From contig AP019416.1 in assembly GCA_004295565.1 (NCBI GenBank), positions 3,472,001 through 3,536,000 of the forward strand: DNA of 64,000 bases, in the 5' to 3' direction. The notes under the pieces were generated by a model. It did not search any database, was not told where the DNA came from, and saw nothing but the letters and a program-made list of their open reading frames with translations. The stretch's first letter is position 1, and each line of letters opens with the position of its first letter. This DNA is from Vreelandella olivaria (GTDB taxonomy: Bacteria > Pseudomonadota > Gammaproteobacteria > Pseudomonadales > Halomonadaceae). Shown here piece after piece: positions 20,396-30,420 of the stretch. Both the position numbers and the translations under genes were made by a program.

Positions 20396-21445
20396 ATGCG
20401 AGTTCTGGGCATTGAAACATCCTGCGACGAAACAGGTGTCGCGCTTTACGACACCTCGTTAACCGGCGGCCAGGGGCTGCTTGCCGATGCGCTGTATAGT
20501 CAAATCGCCATGCATGCAGAATTTGGCGGCGTAGTGCCCGAACTCGCCTCTCGCGATCACACCCGCAAACTGCTGCCGTTGATTGAGCAAGTGCTCAGCG
20601 ACGCCAAGCTGACGCGCCGCGATCTGGATGGCATCACTTACACCGCCGGCCCCGGCTTGGTCGGCGCATTAATGGTGGGCGCCAGTACGGCTCACGGCAT
20701 GGCACGCGCTTTAAATATTCCGGTGCTCGGCGTACACCATATGGAAGGCCACTTATTGGCTCCGATGCTGGAAGACGAACCACCCGAGTTCCCTTTCGTG
20801 GCGCTGCTGGTATCCGGCGGCCATACCCAGCTCGTCGAAGTTCAGGGGCTGGGTCGCTATCAGTTGCTCGGCGAATCGGTGGACGATGCTGCAGGTGAAG
20901 CCTTTGACAAAGCTGCCAAGATGCTGGGACTGGCCTACCCAGGCGGCCCCCAGGTCGCCAAGTTAGCGGAACAGGGCGACCCCAAACGTTTTCGCTTTCC
21001 GCGCCCCATGACCGACCGGCCAGGGCTAGACTTTAGTTTTTCGGGCTTAAAAACCCACACCATGACGGCTATTCGCCAGCTGGAAACCGCCGGTGAACTC
21101 GACGCCCAGGCCCGTGCCGACGTTGCCCGCGCCTTTGAAGAGGCCGTGGTCGATACGCTGGTGATCAAGTGTCGTCGAGCGCTGGATCAAACCGGCTTGA
21201 AGCGTCTAGTAGTGGCGGGCGGAGTCAGCGCCAATCGTCGCCTGCGCGAACGCTTACAAGCGGCGTGTGAGAAACGCCAGGCCCGCGCTTACTATCCGCG
21301 TGGGCGATTCTGTACCGACAATGGCGCCATGATTGCTTATGTCGGCGCTCAACGCCTGGCAGCGGGCGAGCACGACGCCCCCGGCATGATGCAGGCGACG
21401 CCCCGTTGGCCGCTGGATCAGTTGACCCCGCCTGTCTCAACCTAA
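20396..21445 (+). CDS. tsaD: tRNA N6-adenosine threonylcarbamoyltransferase subunit TsaD
   Basis: A 349-residue ASKHA-fold enzyme that, with TsaB and TsaE, installs the t6A modification at position 37 of ANN-decoding tRNAs. The N-terminus is [19 protein letters not shown]. The metal-binding HHMEGHL is at about residue 114 and the nucleotide-binding motif [10 protein letters not shown] follows; [10 protein letters not shown] and [11 protein letters not shown] lie near the C-terminus. The frame is intact, which is unusual in this window. Divergent from rpsU and convergent with plsY, with only 8 bp between their 3' ends. Confidence 0.96.
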   Translation: MRVLGIETSCDETGVALYDTSLTGGQGLLADALYSQIAMHAEFGGVVPELASRDHTRKLLPLIEQVLSDAKLTRRDLDGITYTAGPGLVGALMVGASTAHGMARALNIPVLGVHHMEGHLLAPMLEDEPPEFPFVALLVSGGHTQLVEVQGLGRYQLLGESVDDAAGEAFDKAAKMLGLAYPGGPQVAKLAEQGDPKRFRFPRPMTDRPGLDFSFSGLKTHTMTAIRQLETAGELDAQARADVARAFEEAVVDTLVIKCRRALDQTGLKRLVVAGGVSANRRLRERLQAACEKRQARAYYPRGRFCTDNGAMIAYVGAQRLAAGEHDAPGMMQATPRWPLDQLTPPVST

Positions 21446-21453
21446 CAACCACG

Positions 21454-22025
21454 CTAAGAGCCACGAAACGGCGGCTCTTCGCCGCGTCGCAGTCGGCGAA
21501 TATTAAGCCCGTGACGGGCCAACACCAACAGGCTGAAGCCCCCACCACCATCACATATTCCGGCGCCAGCCAGCCACAGGCCAGCGGCGCCACGAGTGCG
21601 CTCACCAGCGAGGCCAGCGCCGCGGTTTTTAGTCGCCACGCCAGCAGCGCCCATATTGATGCACTCAGGAGCGCTACCTGAGGCACCAGCACCAGCAGCA
21701 CACCAAAGGCACTGGCGACCGCTTTACCGCCACGAAAGCCATGCCACAGTGGAAAGCTGTGACCGAGCAATACGGCCAATCCCACGACGCCCTGCAGCCA
21801 GACTGGATAGCCCATCAGCTTTGCGCCCAAAACAGCAGGCATGGCTTTTAAGGCATCTAACAGCAGCGTGGCTGCCGCTAAACGAGAGCCATATAAGCGC
21901 AGCACGTTGGAAAAGCCGGGATTAAACGAGCCGAATTGGCGGGGATCGCCCACGCCCGCCAGGCGGCAAACGCTTAGCGCTGCCAGCCAACTGCCACTTA
22001 AATACCCCACCACTATCCACACCAT
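21454..22025 (-). CDS. plsY: Glycerol-3-phosphate acyltransferase PlsY (one frame break)
   Basis: An inner-membrane enzyme of about 190 residues that acylates glycerol 3-phosphate with acyl-phosphate, the first step of phospholipid synthesis. Five hydrophobic helices and the three PlsY motifs are visible: GYLSGSWLAAL at the N-terminus with FGSFNPGFSNVLR, GHSFPLWHGFRGGKAVA, and the last helix ending LARHGLNIRRLRRGEEPPF. The usual Gly-Asn-Gly/Ser-Thr region reads SFNPGFSN. One G is missing near 21537; adding it restores VVVGGFSLLVLARHG and the stop at 21454. Divergent from folB. Confidence 0.92.
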
Positions 22026-22115
22026 GGTGCCATGCTCGCTTTGTGGCCCGATATACTGTCGTTTCCCCCCATCCTAACGTACAATCGCCCGCTTGTTACC
22101 GCAGGGGGAAGCTGG

Positions 22116-22495
22116 ATGGATCGCATTTTGATTGAAGCGTTAAGCGTCGATACCGTGATTGGTGTCTACGACTGGGAGCGCTCGATTCAACAGTCACTAA
22201 GCTTAGACCTGGTGTTGGCGACCGACATTCGCTCGGCGGCCGCCACCGACGATTTACGCCTTACCCTGGACTACGCCGCTATCTGCCAGCGCATTCAGCA
22301 GTTTGCCGACGCCCATCAGTTCGCCCTGGTCGAGACCTTTGCCGAACGGCTCGCTGAGTGCCTGCGGACGGAATTTCCGATCAGTTGGCTGCGCTTAACG
22401 GTACGTAAACCGGGGCGGTTCCCAACGCCGCCAGCGTCGGCCTGGAAATTACTCGCGGCGCCCTGCCGGAGGCAGCCCAGGAGACCCACGCATGA
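22116..22495 (+). CDS. folB: Dihydroneopterin aldolase (one frame break)
   Basis: A folate-pathway enzyme of about 126 residues that converts dihydroneopterin to 6-hydroxymethyl-dihydropterin. It starts MDRILIEALSVDTVIGVYDW, with Tyr and Glu of the conserved GVYDWER region, and includes YAAICQRIQQF, FALVETFAERLA and the Lys in VRKPGAV. A G is missing near 22412-22415; restoring it gives KPGAVPNAASVGLEITRG and a TGA at 22493 that overlaps the folK start (ATGA). GGGGGAAG is the ribosome site. Confidence 0.93.
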
Positions 22496-23038
22496 ACCTG
22501 GTAACCGTCAGCTTAGGCAGCAATATCCACCCCACTCGGCATATCCGTTGCTGCCTCGATGCGCTTGCTGATACTTTCGGCTCCCTGCAAATCTCTCGTG
22601 TTTGAAAGCGAGCCGGTCGGCTTCGCCGACAGCCGCAATTTCTATAACCTGGTGGTGGCATTTTATAGCACCTGGACGCCTGGCGAACTTCAAGCATGGG
22701 GCAAGCAGCTGGAAATAGAGCATGGCCGCCTGCCCGACATTGCCAAATTCAGCCCCCGCGCGCTGGATATCGACTTGCTCACCGTGGGTAGCCTTTGCGG
22801 CACGGTTGACGAAATCGACTTACCGCGTAGCGAAATCACCCATAATGCGTTTGTGCTACAGCCGCTCGCCGAGCTGCTGCCCGAGGAGCGCCACCCCCGC
22901 TGCGGCACGCCCTATGCTGCGCTATGGAACGCCTTTGAGCTTGGTAGCCAACGCCTTTGGGCGGTGGATTTCAGCTGGCGCGGCCGCTGGATCTCCCAGG
23001 CTGATCAACAGCCCCTGCTGGCGGCGGCACGCCGGTAA
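22492..23038 (+). CDS. folK: 2-amino-4-hydroxy-6-hydroxymethyldihydropteridine pyrophosphokinase (one frame break)
   Basis: The next folate-pathway enzyme, which pyrophosphorylates the product of FolB; about 181 residues. The start ATG at 22492 overlaps the folB stop and gives MNLVTVSLGSNIHP. The pterin and ATP sites are recognisable in ESEPVGFADSRNFYNLVVAF and the double-Asp motif in PRALDIDLLTVG. An indel near 22590-22600 shifts the frame at the start of the third strand; either an extra A or a missing GT dinucleotide fits. The C-terminal tail is longer than in E. coli. Coupled with folB. Confidence 0.93.
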
Positions 23039-23042
23039 GCGG

Positions 23043-24195
23043 CTAGGTTAGTGCCGCCTCAACGGCCTGCGCGCGGCGATCTCGCAAGGCCTCCCCAACG
23101 CCGCCCCTTGATAGCCCTCGGCTATCAGTGCTTGGGGCTAACCGCCCGCGCAGCTTTCCAGGCGCTTTCAAGCGGATCAACCTGCTCCGGCGCCAGCACC
23201 TTGACTAACGCCAGTTGCCCCTCGACCTGCTCTGGCTTGCGCCAGCCATCCAAACGCTCCAGCCACCGCAACACGTTGGCGCCCTCTAACGTATCGGAAG
23301 GCAGCGCCTGGTTTGTTAGCGAATGGTTTATTAAAGAATGGGTAAGCGCGGTATGGCGAGCCAATTGGGCAACCGCATTGGGCAGTTTGAGCCGTTCCGA
23401 CAAAGCATCGCGCTGCTCAGCGGTTAGCGGCGATACCAGCTGCGCATGGCGCCAATGAGCCAATGGGAACATGTCACTATCAGGCACCTGAGCCATCGCT
23501 GCCAAGCCCTTCACCAATGCATCGCCCGCCAATTCCGGCCACCACACGCGGAGCGCGTCGCAACGCTCAAGGGTGGAGAAGTAGACCTCGGGGCTTGGTT
23601 CACCCAAGGCCTTTTCCGTTTCGACCCAAACCCGCTCGGCGGCCAGGTGTTCAAGTTCGCCACGTTGGCTTACCGTGCGCATAAGCGCCAAAGTTTCAGG
23701 GGCAATGGTGAAACCGAGTGACGCATAGCGGGCCAGAAAACGTGCGGTACGCAGCACCCGCAGAGGGTCTTCGCTAAATGCCGCAGAGATATGCCGCAAC
23801 ACACGCCGTTCGATATCGCCTTGTCCATTAAACGGGTCGGTTAATTCACCGTCGGTGCTCTGGGCAATGGCGTTAATGGTCAGATCACGCCGCAACAGAT
23901 CCTCTTCCAGGCTGACATCGGGGCTGGCGTGCACTTCAAACCCACCATAGCCATGGCCAGACTTGCGCTCGGTGCGGGCCAGGGCGTACTCCTCGGCCGT
24001 ATCCGGATGCAGAAAGACCGGAAAGTCGCGCCCCACGGGCTTAAAGCCGCGCTTGCGCATGGCCTCTGGCGTAGCGCCCACCACCACCCAGTCATTATCA
24101 TAGACCGGCCAGCCGAGTAACTCATCGCGCACGGCGCCGCCTACCCGATACACGCTCAAGCCCGCTAAACGTGGATCGCTATTGGTCTCTTTCAC
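23043..24195 (-). CDS. cca: CCA-adding tRNA nucleotidyltransferase without the HD domain (two frame breaks)
   Basis: Adds or repairs the 3'-CCA of tRNAs; about 384 residues. The class II head has [26 protein letters not shown], quoted here in part as [10 protein letters not shown] and YDNDWVVVG, and the neck has [16 protein letters not shown] and [21 protein letters not shown] at 24195 is the likely start: it shares a base with the apaH stop (TAGTG), and longer ATG starts read into apaH. The frame slips near 23134 (C missing) and 23096 (G missing); repair gives a tail [20 protein letters not shown]. The HD phosphohydrolase motif found in E. coli Cca is absent. Confidence 0.9.
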
Positions 24196-25027
24196 TACTG
24201 TTTGCTCCGTTGCTGTCTGCTCCGTTGCTGGCTCGCCACGCTGATTCGCTCTCCACTGTCCAGATTGAGCGCGGTTAGCCGCCCTCCCCAAACGCAGCCC
24301 GTATCCAACGCCTCAACGGGTACCCGCGCCTGGGGGTATTTCCCTCCAGCGCTGCCCAGTGGCCGAAGAGCAGCCGTGTATCATCATCTCGCGGGTATTG
24401 AAACCAGGGCAGAAAACCCAAAGGCGCGCTATCCAACCCCTCTTTGGCGGCAAAATCCAAACGCCCCTGGGCATCAATAAAGCGCATGCGGGTGAGTACA
24501 TTAACAATCAGGCGCAGACGATCCATGCCGTCTAGATCGTCGCGCCAGGCATCCGGCTGGTTGCCAAACAACTGGGTTAAAAACTCACCGGATGCTTCAC
24601 TGGAAAGCGCCGCCTGCACTTCACGCCCCAGAGAAACGGCCTGGGCCACGCTCCATTGGGGAAGCAGCCCGGCGTGGGTCATCAGCGAACCGTTTTCAAA
24701 CACGCAAAGCGGTTGGCTCTGCAGCCAATCCAGTAGCGCTTCGCGATCAGGGGCACTCAGAATATCGCTCAGGGTGTCGTTTTTCTTCAGCTTGCCGTCG
24801 CCGCGGGCCACCACCAGCAAATGAAAATCATGATTGCCCAATACGCAGCGTGCCGAACTACCCAGTGCGCGCACTTCTCGCAGACACTCCAGTGAACCAG
24901 GCCCACGATTAATCAAATCGCCCACCAGCCATAGCGTATCCCGTGTAGGGTTGAAGCTGAGCTTCTCAAGAAGCGCTACAAATTCGGCGTGACAGCCGTG
25001 CAGATCGCCGATCGCATAGGTACTCAT
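24195..25027 (-). CDS. apaH: Symmetrical bis(5'-nucleosyl)-tetraphosphatase (one frame break)
   Basis: Hydrolyses Ap4A to two ADP and also removes NpnN caps from RNA (known for the family); about 277 residues. The metallophosphoesterase motifs are clear: [44 protein letters not shown] and [10 protein letters not shown] choose ATG 25027 ([11 protein letters not shown]) over 25045. A C is missing in the C5 run near 24333; adding it restores [22 protein letters not shown] and moves the stop to 24195, where it overlaps the cca start. In enterobacteria apaH follows apaG directly; here a GMC oxidoreductase locus separates them. Confidence 0.94.
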
Positions 25028-25246
25028 GCGCAAGGCCTTCTTCATAAAGTAAGTGGCCTAAATACTACCACTTCAGCGACCCCTTATGCCTGCCGTTGGC
25101 GGTTTATGGTAACGATTAACACTGGTGAAAAGAGCGAACCTGGCTCACTATAAAAAAGTACGCTTTGATGCTCTTAAGCATTTCGATAGCCTAGCCATTC
25201 GTTAGTTAGCCACCTGGTAATAACCGTTAAGGAAAACGATACGCCT

Positions 25247-25425
25247 ATGACAATGGATCACTCTCGACGCAGCCTGCTGCGAGCGGCGACGCTGGCGGGC
25301 CTGGGTGCCCTCATACTTCCCGGCACAGCGCTTCTGCCTGCCGCACGTGCCGCTGCTCCCAGCTTGGCCCGCCACCCGTTGCGGTGACGGTTAATGGCTG
25401 GCTACTGAACAGCAGTGATCGCTGA
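25247..25425 (+). CDS. Very small Tat-signal protein coupled to a GMC oxidoreductase (one frame break)
   Basis: A predicted protein of about 59 residues. It begins with a twin-arginine signal (HSRRSLLRAATLAGLGALIL) and an ARAAAP cleavage region. Restoring one C near 25370 gives a short mature tail, ARPPVAVTVNGWLLNSSDR, and a stop that overlaps the start of the next gene (TGATG). FAD-dependent GMC dehydrogenases often have a separate Tat-targeted small subunit that carries the complex across the membrane (known for gluconate/sorbitol-type enzymes), but those are much longer. This could be a minimal version or an internally deleted remnant. Function unknown. Confidence 0.6.
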
Positions 25426-26894
25426 TGTATATCGCCTTTGAGGATATCAGCGAACACAGCGACACTGTGGATGTCTGCATTATCGGCGCGGGTGCCGCGG
25501 GCATTTCCATGGCCGTCACCCTGGCGGAGCGAGGGCATCGGGTACTGCTCTGCGAAGGCGGCGATGCGGACTACAGCGAACGCTCTCAGGAGTGCTATCG
25601 AGGCGACGTCGTCGGCGACCCCTATATTCCCCTGTATGGCGCTCGGCTGCGCCATTTGGGCGGGTCGACCAACCACTGGGGCGGTATTTGTCGCCCTTTG
25701 GATCGCTACGACTTCAATGCCAAAGCCGCCGCCATCGAAACGGCCTGGCCTATAGGCCGCGATGCGCTAGCGCCTTACTACAGCGCCGCCATTAACATGC
25801 TAGGACAAGAGCCTACGCCAGCCGATTATTTAATCCCTGAGGCGGGGCTAAAACGCATCTATTTTTCGCTGGGTCACCCCACACGCATGAAGGAGAAGTA
25901 TGCCGCTACGCTGAGCGATTCGGCCACCCTGGCGTGCTGCCTAACAGCCAACTTGGTGGCGCTGGAAAGCCAGGATGGCAAAGTTACCAGCGCCACTTTT
26001 AGCAATTACCGGGGCGACTACCGCAAGGTTCAGGCGCGCTACTTTGTACTCGCCTGCGGCGGCATCGAAAACTCGCGCCTGCTGCTGTGGTGCAACCAGC
26101 AACTAAATGGCCAGCTAATCCCCCAAGCCGACACCCTGGGGCGCTACTGGATGGAGCACCCTCACGCCACGGTGGGCAAGGCACTCATTTTTGAGCCCGC
26201 CGCCCTGGGTTTGGACGACGAGTACAATGTTTTCCTCTCCCCTACCGCTGACGCCATCAACACACGGCAAATACTTAATTGTGGGCTGCGTTTGCACCGC
26301 ATGAACGCTGAAGCCACCCAGGAGCTGATTGACGAGCTCGCCGGTCAGGCGCCCACGCTGGCCGGCCGGGTACGTGTCTGGCAGGCCCAGGGGCGGGTAA
26401 TCCACGGTGCAGTGCTAAGAGCCGCCTGGGAGCAGGAACCGCGCTATGACAATCGCATTGAGTTGAGCGATGAGCTGGATAAACTGGGGGTGCCCCGTAG
26501 CCGATTGGTATGGCGGCAATCTGAGCTGGATCGCCGCACCATTCGCGAAAGTATGCTGCTGTTGGGGGAGTATCTGCGCAATAACGAGGTGGGTAGGCTG
26601 CAACTGGCGCCCTGGCTAGCCGCTACGCCTGTGGAACTGCCCAGTGAGGGCGAGTTGGCGGGCCGTCACCATATGGGCGGCACGCGCATGAGCCTGAATG
26701 CGGAGGAAGGCATTGTTAATGCCGACTGTCGCCTGTTTGCCCAGGATAACGTCTACGTGGCGGGCTCCAGCGTTTTTGCCAGCGCAGGGCATGCCAACCC
26801 CACGTTAACCCTTGTGCAGTTGGCCCTGCGGCTTTGCGACCATCTGGAGAGTAGGCTAACGCCTAATGGAGCTGGAGCGGCACAGCCAACCTAA
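25425..26894 (+). CDS. GMC-family FAD-dependent oxidoreductase
   Basis: A 489-residue flavoprotein of the glucose-methanol-choline family. The FAD-binding motif IIGAGAAGISMAVTLAERG is at about residues 19-37, followed by the acidic end of strand 2 (LLCEGGDA). The signature region is LRHLGGSTNHWGGICRPLD, and the C-terminal domain shows HHMGGTRMS and [16 protein letters not shown] with the catalytic His-Asn pair. It has no signal peptide of its own, so export would need the coupled Tat protein. Substrate unknown (alcohol, sugar or polyol). The frame is intact. Its 3' end overlaps the convergent apaG by 32 bp. Confidence 0.87.
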   Translation: MYIAFEDISEHSDTVDVCIIGAGAAGISMAVTLAERGHRVLLCEGGDADYSERSQECYRGDVVGDPYIPLYGARLRHLGGSTNHWGGICRPLDRYDFNAKAAAIETAWPIGRDALAPYYSAAINMLGQEPTPADYLIPEAGLKRIYFSLGHPTRMKEKYAATLSDSATLACCLTANLVALESQDGKVTSATFSNYRGDYRKVQARYFVLACGGIENSRLLLWCNQQLNGQLIPQADTLGRYWMEHPHATVGKALIFEPAALGLDDEYNVFLSPTADAINTRQILNCGLRLHRMNAEATQELIDELAGQAPTLAGRVRVWQAQGRVIHGAVLRAAWEQEPRYDNRIELSDELDKLGVPRSRLVWRQSELDRRTIRESMLLLGEYLRNNEVGRLQLAPWLAATPVELPSEGELAGRHHMGGTRMSLNAEEGIVNADCRLFAQDNVYVAGSSVFASAGHANPTLTLVQLALRLCDHLESRLTPNGAGAAQPT

Positions 26895-27239
26895 ACGGGT
26901 TAATCGCCACCTCAAAAACACGCTGGGTGGAGGTGTCTAACAGCGTATAGGCACCTTCCATTACTCCCACCGGGGTCTGGAGAATCGCCCGGCTGGTGTA
27001 GCGAAAGCTTTGGCCGGGGCCGATCAGCGGCTGCTGGCCGACGACGCCTTTGCCGCGCACCTCTTGGTACTCGCCACCTCCCTGGGTAAGTTTCCAGTAG
27101 CGCGCCATCAGCTGAACGCTGTGGGGCTTTGATTTTGGAGGGTCACAGTGTAGCTAAATACGTAGCGTGACTCCCCATCATTAGACTCATCGGCACGGTA
27201 GTCAGGCACAACGCTTACTTTGATCGCCAGGTCACTCAC
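26863..27239 (-). CDS. apaG: ApaG / CorD protein (one frame break)
   Basis: A fibronectin-III-like protein of about 125 residues, widely linked to rsmA and apaH; its biochemical role is poorly defined. Recognisable are SRYVFSYTVTLQNQSP, the glycine-rich GEYQEVRGKGVVGQQPLIGP segment, and the C-terminus INPFRLAVPLQLH. The start is GTG 27239, which overlaps the rsmA stop (GTGA). One G is missing near 27119; adding it restores TAVQLMARYWKLT. The last 32 bp overlap the 3' end of the GMC gene on the other strand. Confidence 0.92.
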
Positions 27240-28062
27240 GTTTGGCTTCCCCGCTCACCGTTTGCCTGCTCGTCGGCGGTAACACGGTTGGCAATGGCCA
27301 CGTACTCCGCCACGGTCAAGGTTTGCGGACGGCGAATGGGGTCAATGCCCAGATCTTCCAGAGTATCGGCAGTTACCCGCCCTTTGAAGTTATTGCGTAG
27401 CGTTTTACGCCGCTGGCCAAAGGCGAGCTTTACCAGCTCAAACAGTAGCGCTGGGTCTTCCGCGGTATGGGGAAGCGTTTCATGGGGCGTTAAGCGCACG
27501 ATGGCCGAGTCGACTTTTGGCCGTGGCACAAAGGCTTCCGGCGGCACTATAAACAGCTGTTCGACCTGGCAGTAGTACTGGGCCATCACCGACAGCCGCC
27601 CCCAGTCGGTGCCACCGGGCTCTGCAGCTAAGCGTTCAACCACCTCTTTTGCAGCATAAAGTGCATATCTTCTATGGCACTTCCTGCCGCCAGCAGATGA
27701 ATGATCAGCGGCGTGGAGATGTTATAGGGCAGGTTGCCCACCACACGTAGCGCGGGCCCATCGCCTTTCAAGGCGGCAAAATCAAACTTCAGGGCATCGC
27801 CTTCATGAATCACAAAATCGGGGTAGTTAAAAACTGCACCCGCAGGCCGGGAATCAGGTCGCGGTCGAGTTCGATCACTTCTAAATGCCCCGCGGCTTCC
27901 AGCAGGGGCTCGGTCAGCGCTCCCTGGCCCGGGCCGATTTCGACCAGGCGATCCGTCGAACGCGGGCCAACGGCGCGAACGATCCGCGAGGATAATGCCG
28001 AGGTCGCGTAGAAAGTTCTGGCCAAAGCGTTTACGGGCGCGGTGTTGGGGCACAGTAGACAT
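27236..28062 (-). CDS. rsmA: 16S rRNA adenine(1518/1519)-N6-dimethyltransferase (three frame breaks)
   Basis: KsgA/RsmA dimethylates A1518 and A1519 in helix 45 of 16S rRNA during 30S maturation; about 275 residues. Motifs: [10 protein letters not shown] near the start, the SAM site [15 protein letters not shown] and catalytic [10 protein letters not shown]. Indels are near 27985 (frame +1), 27833 (T missing) and 27655 (A missing, restores [16 protein letters not shown]). ATG 28062 gives [16 protein letters not shown]. It lies between pdxA (upstream, across repeat B) and apaG, the conserved order of gammaproteobacteria. Confidence 0.94.
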
Positions 28063-28144
28063 CAAACGGTGTTCCTTGGAGTGCGGATTCAATCGGAAGT
28101 AGGTAGCAGCCAGCACTGTTGCAACGGGTTGTCTGCTCGCATCA

Positions 28145-28294
28145 GTGCCAGGGTAGGTTTCCGCGAGGGCGCTGTGAACCCGTCCTTGGGCGCTACTTTT
28201 TCCATCTGACCGCCATGGATGGCGGAAATGCCGGAATTGTCAGGAACATTTTCCGGCCCTGGAAAAAGACCCTCGCTACAACCTACCCTGGCAC
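28145..28294 (+). repeat. Structured interspersed repeat, copy B
   Basis: The best-closed copy. Outer stem GTGCCAGGGTAGG (28145-28157) pairs perfectly with CCTACCCTGGCAC (28282-28294). GCGAGGG pairs with CCCTCGC. CTTTTTCCA (28196-28204) pairs with TGGAAAAAG (28260-28268). Core hairpins CCGCCAT/ATGGCGG and CCGGAA/TTCCGG follow. A further 11-bp arm, GGTTGTCTGCT (28127-28137), pairs with AGCAGACAACC (28311-28321), which is the end of the pdxA coding region. It lies between pdxA and rsmA. Confidence 0.85.
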
Positions 28295-28298
28295 CGAA

Positions 28299-29361
28299 TT
28301 AAATTTCAGCAGCAGACAACCGCTGCGCGGCTAGACGGCGCGCAAGGGTGATAGCGACGTTTAGGCTGCCGGGGTCTGCCACGCCTTTGCCAGCCAGATC
28401 CAGTGCGGTGCCATGGTCGACCGAAGTGCGTACAAATGGCAAGCCCAGAGTAATGTTAGCGGCCTGACCAAAGCCTGCGTATTTTAACACCGCCAAGCCT
28501 TGATCGTGGTACATCGCCAGCACCGCATCGACACCCGCCAAGTGTCTGGGGGTAAACAGCGTGTCGGCGGGCAAGGGGCCAAGAATATTCATCCCCTCCG
28601 CACGCAGCGCATCGAGGGCGGGGATAATAACATCCAGCTCCTCGCGCCCCAGGTGGCCATCTTCACCGGCGTGGGGTTTAAGCCGCACACCGCAATGTGT
28701 GGCTGGGCAATCCCAAACTGGCGCTGCAAATCGGCCGCCAGCAAGCGGCTGATACGCGTTACCCGCTCAAAGGTGATAGCGTCGGCGACGTTGCGCAGCG
28801 GCAAGTGAGTGGTCATCAGCGCCACACGCAGGTCGCCACCCCCTTGCCAGCTTGGCGACGCCGCATGCAGCGGCGTGTCGGTGGCGAGCATCATCACCAC
28901 CTCCTCGACGCTGCAGGCGTCGCGCAACCACTCGGTGTGGCCGGTAAAGTCTGGATGGCCGCCGTCGATGATCACGCCTTTGTGTAGCGGCGCCGTCACC
29001 ATGGCGGAAGCCAAACCTTTTGGCAGGCGCCCACGGCCAGCGACAGCGTCGCCAGCACATAATCAGCATTGGCCGGATTGAGCACGCCTGGCGTGGCAGG
29101 CGCATTCAGTGCGACAGGCCAAACCCTCACCCCTTGGTGCCACGGAGGCTCGCCGGGCGAACACACATTAATGGTGATGTTGAGCCCCAGCGCGGCTGCG
29201 CGCTGGCGCAGCATATCCGGATCGCCAATCGCCACCGTGTTTTCAGGAAGCTTACCCCGAGCCGCCAGCATGAGCGTTAGCTCTGGGCCGACACCTGCCG
29301 GTTCGCCAGTGGTCACGACCACCGGCAAAGCGGTATCGGTTGGTAAAGCGCCCGCTACCAT
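28299..29361 (-). CDS. pdxA: 4-hydroxythreonine-4-phosphate dehydrogenase (two frame breaks)
   Basis: A pyridoxal-5'-phosphate biosynthesis enzyme of about 354 residues that oxidises and decarboxylates 4-phosphohydroxy-L-threonine with NAD(P). The N-terminus is [19 protein letters not shown]. Metal ligands appear in [23 protein letters not shown] and [14 protein letters not shown]. Indels lie near 29020 (G missing, restores [17 protein letters not shown]) and 28675 (C missing, restores [13 protein letters not shown]). The start shares one base with the surA stop (TAATG), indicating coupling. Confidence 0.95.
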
Positions 29362-30420
29362 TAGAGTCGAATATCAACAAAGGCCTGAGAGCGCACCTCT
29401 TGCTGCCAGGTCTCTAACTCTTCGTTAGCGCGACGCTGGAAGATCGCCTGGCGCACCTGCTCGCGCTGGCTTTCTTGGGTAACGTTTTGACGACGACGCT
29501 CCTCTACCTCAATCACGTGGTAGCCAAACTGAGAACGTACCGGCTGGGATATCTGGTTAACGTCCAGCTCACGCATCGCCTCTTCAAAGGCGGGAACGGT
29601 TTGCCCTGGGCGCAACCCAGTTCGCCGCCGTTGAGGGCCGTTCCGCTGTCGTCACTCATCTCACGCGCTACTGAGGCAAAATCCTCGCCCTGTGCCAAAC
29701 GCTGACGCACCTCTTCCGCGCGTGCGCGGGCCTGGTTTTCATCGCGATTAGGGGTCAGGGCAATCAGCACGTGGCGGGCACGCGCCTCTTCAATAAAGTT
29801 CTGCTCGCTGGACTGTCCAGGCTGCTGATTTAGAAAGCGCTCGACGTCGCGGTCACTGACCGATACGCGGTTACTGATTTGACGCTGCTGCACTTGGCGC
29901 ATCAGCATTTCGCGGCGAATGTCTTCACGCACGCTGGCCAGCGTCATGCCGTCGGCTTCCACGGCATCGGCAAACTCATCCAGCGTCATGCCATTGGATT
30001 CAGCAATCGAGCGAACCTGTCTGTTTAGCTCGGTGTCATCAATGCTCAAATTGGCATCTTTGGCCATTTGCAGCTGAATCTCTTCCATCACCATGCGCTC
30101 AAGCACCTGCCGCTCCAACTGGGAGCGCGGGGAAGGTTGCCGCCCTGGGCTTGTGCCTGCTGCTCGATTTGCGCCATACGGTCATTAAGCTCGCTGCGCA
30201 TAATCACATTATCGTTAACCACCGCCACCACACTGTCTAACGCCTGACGCTGAGTGGATTGGAAGTCTTGCGCCTGAAGGGCTAGCGGGGCCAACGCAAG
30301 GCCTGCGCCTACAAACAGAGCGAGCAGGCTTCCAGCAGAGAGCTGTTTCATGCGGCCTAGCAGGGGCTTTCTCATTTTCATAACAAACGTCTCTTTCATT
30401 AGCCATTCTCTGGAAGTCAT
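29361..30420 (-). CDS. surA: Periplasmic chaperone and peptidyl-prolyl isomerase SurA (two frame breaks)
   Basis: Escorts unfolded outer-membrane proteins, including LptD, to the BAM complex; about 353 residues here, with possible small losses at indels. A signal peptide (ending LALQAQDF, with Met start at 30420 or one of several internal Met) leads to the SurA N-terminal domain (DSVVAVVNDNVIMRSELNDR). Parvulin repeats follow: ARHVLIAL..GEDFASVAREMSDDSG and a terminal QFGYHVIEVEERR. Indels near 30133 (C missing, restores LPPRSQLERQVLE) and 29610 (G missing, restores LGW). Its ATG directly follows the lptD stop. Confidence 0.93.

Noticed and set aside
24196-24291. Longer ATG start of cca at 24291
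   Set aside because: This segment is the end of apaH once its frame is repaired; the GTG at 24195 overlaps the apaH stop and gives the usual N-terminus.
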